A stretch of DNA of 64,000 nt from CAYLQA01 sp964385695. Its GTDB lineage: Bacteria; Desulfobacterota; Desulfobulbia; Desulfobulbales; Desulfurivibrionaceae. Shown in pieces: positions 60,701 to 64,000 of the stretch. The notes below the pieces were generated by a model. The model searched no databases and was not told where the DNA came from. It saw only the letters and a program-made list of their open reading frames with translations. Positions within the stretch are counted from its first letter, which is position 1, and every line of letters begins with the position of its first letter. The position numbers and the translations under genes were made by a program. The stretch lies in the NCBI GenBank assembly GCA_964385695.1, contig CAYLQA010000011.1, positions 1 through 64,000 on the forward strand, read 5' to 3'.

Positions 60701-63700
60701 ATGAAAATTTCAGAAATTACCATCAAGCGGCCGGTTCTCTCCGTCGTTTTAAGCCTGGTCGTTGTTTTGATCGGCCTGGTTGCCTACGACCGGCTGCCCG
60801 TGCGTGAATACCCCAACATTGATGAGCCCACTGTTTCGGTCACCACCCTTTACGAGGGGGCCAGCCCGGAGATTATCGAGACCGAGGTGACCAAGGTCAT
60901 TGAGGACGGTCTTTCCGGCATCGAGGGCATCAAGACCATCAAGTCGAAATCCCGCCAAGAGGTCAGTGAGATTTCCATCACCTTCCAGATGGATCGTGAT
61001 GCCGACGATGCCGCGGCCGAGGTCCGGGATCGGGTCGGCCGGGTGCGGGCCGATCTGCCGGGTGATATCGAAGAACCGGTCATTGCCAAGGTGGAGGCGG
61101 ATGCCGAGCCCATTATCTATCTTGCCTTTTCCAGCGATCAGCACACCATGGGCGAGATTTCCGATTATGTGGAGCGCTATGTCACCGATCAGATCGAATT
61201 GATCTCCGGCGTGGCCAAGGCCCAGATCTTCGGCAGCCGTCGTTATGCCATGCGCATCTGGCTCGATCCGCAAAAGATGGCTGCGCGCAATATCACGCCC
61301 CAGGATGTGGAAAACGCTATCCGGGCCCAGAACCTGGAGGTGCCCGGTGGGCGGATTGAGAGTCTGGCCCGGGAATTCACCGTGCTCTCCGACACCGATC
61401 TCAACACGCCGGAGCAGTTTGAGAATATCGTCCTGCGCAATGTGGACGGTTACCTGGTGCGCTTAAAAGACGTGGGTCGGGCCGAGATCGGGGCGGAAAA
61501 GGAGCGCGAAAACCTGCGCCATAACGGGGAGAGTGCCGTGGCCATCGGTGTGGTCAAGCAGTCCACCGCCAACCCTTTGGAAATATCCACCGGGCTCAAT
61601 GTGTTGATTGTCGAGATCCAGAAAGAACTGCCCAAGGGTATGAAGATCAGTGTGGTCTACGACTCTTCCATCTTTATCGAGCGTTCCATTGATAACGTCT
61701 TTACGACTATCATCGAAGCGGTGCTCCTGGTCCTGTTGATCATCTTTCTCTTTTTGCGCAATGTGCGGGCCACCTTGATTCCGCTGGTGACCATCCCCGT
61801 TTCCCTGATCGGAGCCTTTTCAATCATGTGGGCTTTGGGTTTTACCATCAACACCCTGACCCTTCTGGCCCTGGTGCTGGCTGTCGGCCTGGTGGTGGAT
61901 GACGCCATTGTCGTGTTGGAGAATATCCATCGCCATGTGGAGAACGGCGTGCGCCCTATGCAGGCGGCAATCAAGGGCATCCGCGAGATCGGCTTTGCCG
62001 TTGTGGTCATGACCTTTACCCTGGCCGCGGTTTTTATCCCGGTGGCCTTGACCGAAGGGCGCACAGGCAAGCTTTTTACCGAGTTTGCCCTGACCCTGGC
62101 CGGGGCGGTGATCGTCTCCGGCTTTGTGGCCCTGACCCTTTCGCCCATGATGTGCTCAAAGTTTTTGCGTCATGAGACAGTCTCCAACCGGGTGAGCCGC
62201 TGGATGGAAAATTTTCTCAACGATTTGGACGTATTTTACAGAAAGGCCCTGGCCGCCTCCCTCAAAACCTGGGTGCTTGGCGCCAGCGTTGCGCTGTTTT
62301 CCGGCGGGGCCACATTTTTTCTCTTCAACACCCTGCCTTCGGAGCTTTCGCCCATTGAGGATCGGGGGGTGCTGGTCGGTGTCTTTATCGCTCCGGACGG
62401 CGCAAGCGTCGAGTACACCGAGCATTATTCCCGTATGGTCGAGGAAATTTTCTACTCTGTGCCGGAGCAGACCAGTGTCTTTAATGTAAGCGGTTATCCC
62501 GTGGTCTCCGAGGGTATCATTTTTGTTGAACTGCAGGACTGGCAGGAGCGGGAGCGTTCCCAGCAATCCATGGCCGCCGAGTTGGCCCCCCGACTCTTCG
62601 GGGTACCGGGGGTGCTCGCTTTTGCCATTAATCTGCCTTCATTGGGCCAGCCGGGATTGGACCAGCCCATCCAGTTTGTCGTCAAAAGTCCGGATTCCTA
62701 TGCCGAGCTCAACTCCATGGTGGGCAAGCTCATGGCGGAGATTCGCAACAATCCGCAGATCAAGGATGCCCGTACGGATCTGAAGCTTAATGCCCCGGAG
62801 CTACGTCTTTCCATCAACCGCGACAAGGCGGCCGATCTGGGGGTTGATGTGGCTGCTGTGGGCCGGGCCGTGGAAACCATGATGGGCGGCCGGGACGTGA
62901 CCCGCTTTAAGATTGATGGCGAGCAGTATGACGTCATCGTCAAGGTGGAAGAGGATCTACGCACCACCCCCGATGATCTTAAACTGGTCCATGTTCGGAC
63001 GAATAGCAGCGATATGATTCCGCTCTCCAATCTGGTGACTATTCAGGAGGGGGTGACGGCCCAGTCCCTGAACCATTTTGATAGAAGCCGGGCCGTGATT
63101 ATCAATGCCAATATCACCCCTGGCTATTCCCTGGGCGAGGCCCTGGCCTATTTGCAGGATGCGGCGCAGCGCGTCATGCCGGAAAACAGTCGCATTGATT
63201 ATGCCGGGCAGTCCCGTGAGTTTATGGACTCCAGCGGCGGACTTCTTCTCACCTTTATTCTGGCCCTGGCCTTTATCTATCTGATGCTGGCCGCCCAGTT
63301 CGAGAGCTTTGTCGACCCCTTCATCATTCTGCTCTCGGTGCCGCTCTCCATGGTGGGTGCCCTCTTGGCTCTGAAGCTGACCGGCAACACCTTGAACATC
63401 TACAGTCAGGTCGGCTTGATAACCTTGATCGGTCTGATCACCAAGCACGGCATCATGATGGTCGAGTTTGCCAACCAGCTCCAGGAGCAGGGAATGAAGA
63501 AGCTTGAGGCGATCATCGAGGCGGCCACCCTGAGACTGCGGCCGATCCTGATGACCACCGCAGCCACCGTGCTGGGGGCGGTTCCCCTGGCCCTGGCCAG
63601 CGGGGCAGGGGCCGAGAGTCGGCATCAGCTCGGTTGGGTTATTGTCGGTGGCATGACCGTGGGTACCGCCTTGACCCTGCTGGTTGTGCCGGTGGCCTAT

Positions 63701-63793
63701 AAACTGATCGCCAAAAAACGAGAGCAGGTCATGGCGAGTGAAGAGACAGATATTGAAAACGGCCAGCCCCTAGCTGAACCGGAAACCGTATAA
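60701..63793 (+). CDS. RND multidrug efflux pump (HAE1/AcrB-like)
   Basis: 1030 residues, the usual length. Twelve membrane helices with two large periplasmic loops. Landmarks: N-terminal SEITIKRPVLSVVLSL, proton-relay aspartates in VGLVVDDAIVVLENI in helix 4, and a C-terminal LIGLITKHGIMMVEFANQ. It should expel hydrophobic compounds or drugs using proton flow. Between its adaptor and outer-membrane factor genes; RBS AAGGAAAG. Confidence 0.95.
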   Translation: MKISEITIKRPVLSVVLSLVVVLIGLVAYDRLPVREYPNIDEPTVSVTTLYEGASPEIIETEVTKVIEDGLSGIEGIKTIKSKSRQEVSEISITFQMDRDADDAAAEVRDRVGRVRADLPGDIEEPVIAKVEADAEPIIYLAFSSDQHTMGEISDYVERYVTDQIELISGVAKAQIFGSRRYAMRIWLDPQKMAARNITPQDVENAIRAQNLEVPGGRIESLAREFTVLSDTDLNTPEQFENIVLRNVDGYLVRLKDVGRAEIGAEKERENLRHNGESAVAIGVVKQSTANPLEISTGLNVLIVEIQKELPKGMKISVVYDSSIFIERSIDNVFTTIIEAVLLVLLIIFLFLRNVRATLIPLVTIPVSLIGAFSIMWALGFTINTLTLLALVLAVGLVVDDAIVVLENIHRHVENGVRPMQAAIKGIREIGFAVVVMTFTLAAVFIPVALTEGRTGKLFTEFALTLAGAVIVSGFVALTLSPMMCSKFLRHETVSNRVSRWMENFLNDLDVFYRKALAASLKTWVLGASVALFSGGATFFLFNTLPSELSPIEDRGVLVGVFIAPDGASVEYTEHYSRMVEEIFYSVPEQTSVFNVSGYPVVSEGIIFVELQDWQERERSQQSMAAELAPRLFGVPGVLAFAINLPSLGQPGLDQPIQFVVKSPDSYAELNSMVGKLMAEIRNNPQIKDARTDLKLNAPELRLSINRDKAADLGVDVAAVGRAVETMMGGRDVTRFKIDGEQYDVIVKVEEDLRTTPDDLKLVHVRTNSSDMIPLSNLVTIQEGVTAQSLNHFDRSRAVIINANITPGYSLGEALAYLQDAAQRVMPENSRIDYAGQSREFMDSSGGLLLTFILALAFIYLMLAAQFESFVDPFIILLSVPLSMVGALLALKLTGNTLNIYSQVGLITLIGLITKHGIMMVEFANQLQEQGMKKLEAIIEAATLRLRPILMTTAATVLGAVPLALASGAGAESRHQLGWVIVGGMTVGTALTLLVVPVAYKLIAKKREQVMASEETDIENGQPLAEPETV

Positions 63794-63817
63794 GTAGAGC
63801 GAATGCGTGGTAGGACA

Positions 63818-64000
63818 ATGAACAAAGCAATCGGAATTCTCTTTTCCATCACCCTTCTCCTGGGCGGCTGCGCCTTGGGGCCCGATTATGAAAAGCCCTC
63901 CCTGGCCGTGCCGGAAGAGTATAAGGCGAACTCCCTATGGCAGGATGCAGCACCCAAAGACCATCTGCCCAAGGGCAAGTGGTGGGAACTCTTTGGTGAT
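63818..64000 (+). CDS. Outer-membrane efflux lipoprotein (OprM/NodT type), 5' part
   Basis: The first 61 codons are in the window; the gene runs off the right edge. A lipobox LLLGGC gives a lipid-anchored cysteine at residue 17, followed by ALGPDYEKPSLAVPEEY, typical of NodT-family outer-membrane factors. An in-frame ATG at 63803 is an alternative start. It completes the tripartite RND system. Confidence 0.9.
   Translation, partial: MNKAIGILFSITLLLGGCALGPDYEKPSLAVPEEYKANSLWQDAAPKDHLPKGKWWELFGD

Overview
The window looks like chromosomal sequence from a sulfate-reducing or sulfur-metabolising member of the Desulfobulbales (Desulfobacterota, the former Deltaproteobacteria). This is inferred from a tetraheme cytochrome c3, heme-binding DUF3365 (Tll0287-like) sensors, sigma-54 enhancer-binding response regulators, many c-di-GMP proteins and signs of selenocysteine decoding. 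I saw no tRNA, rRNA, CRISPR array, insertion sequence or prophage gene.

Layout. 1-10 kb: a HAD phosphatase; a heme-sensor histidine kinase with its NtrC-type regulator; an intergenic region with a sigma-54-type promoter, paired operators and a terminator; an HD-GYP-hemerythrin protein; an SH3 protein, an M48 peptidase lipoprotein and a CHASE2 nucleotide cyclase. 10-26 kb: a heterodimeric ABC exporter, an NAD(P)/FAD oxidoreductase, YchJ, a DUF3365 diguanylate cyclase, a ferredoxin-nitroreductase, a phosphoesterase, an orphan kinase, a hydrolase, a GAF-GGDEF protein, a half-size EamA protein, a SagB-type nitroreductase and a YprB-like nuclease. 26-30 kb: a minus-strand c-di-GMP-I riboswitch with no gene behind it, then a selenopeptide locus made of a radical SAM/SPASM maturase, an endonuclease/phosphatase-family protein and a precursor peptide with five in-frame UGA codons, each followed at constant distance by a SECIS-like hairpin; a Met/Gly-rich exported protein follows. 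30-42 kb: a sterol-desaturase-family protein, DUF1566, an orphan RHH protein, an NHL propeller, a minus-strand thiol/metal operon (TlpA, CcdA, PfpI, HMA protein, outer-membrane-like protein), an AhpF/TrxB-like flavoprotein, a rhomboid protease, DUF547 and Cys-rich small proteins. 42-57 kb: chemotaxis (CheW and a cytoplasmic receptor with Cys-rich tandem PAS domains), PAS-LuxR, cytochrome c3, MazG, DUF2452, YdgA-like, PAS-GGDEF with a frameshifted PilZ-like gene, an NtrC-type regulator and a Cache-type receptor. 57-64 kb: an MFS transporter, then a TetR regulator with a 30-bp palindromic operator, an SMR exporter and an RND efflux operon carrying a second copy of the operator; the outer-membrane factor runs off the right edge.

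How the parts work together. C-di-GMP signalling dominates: three GGDEF enzymes, one HD-GYP phosphodiesterase, one PilZ-like remnant and one riboswitch, several tied to heme or diiron sensors. The strongest discovery candidate is the multi-selenocysteine RiPP-like precursor at 29155-29523, which conventional gene calling would stop at residue 36 or replace by a wrong-frame ORF. Second are the orphan riboswitch transcript and the GTTACC-N5-GTAAC operator set around the heme-kinase two-component system. Assignments rest on reading the sequence and on recalled family knowledge; no database search was run.
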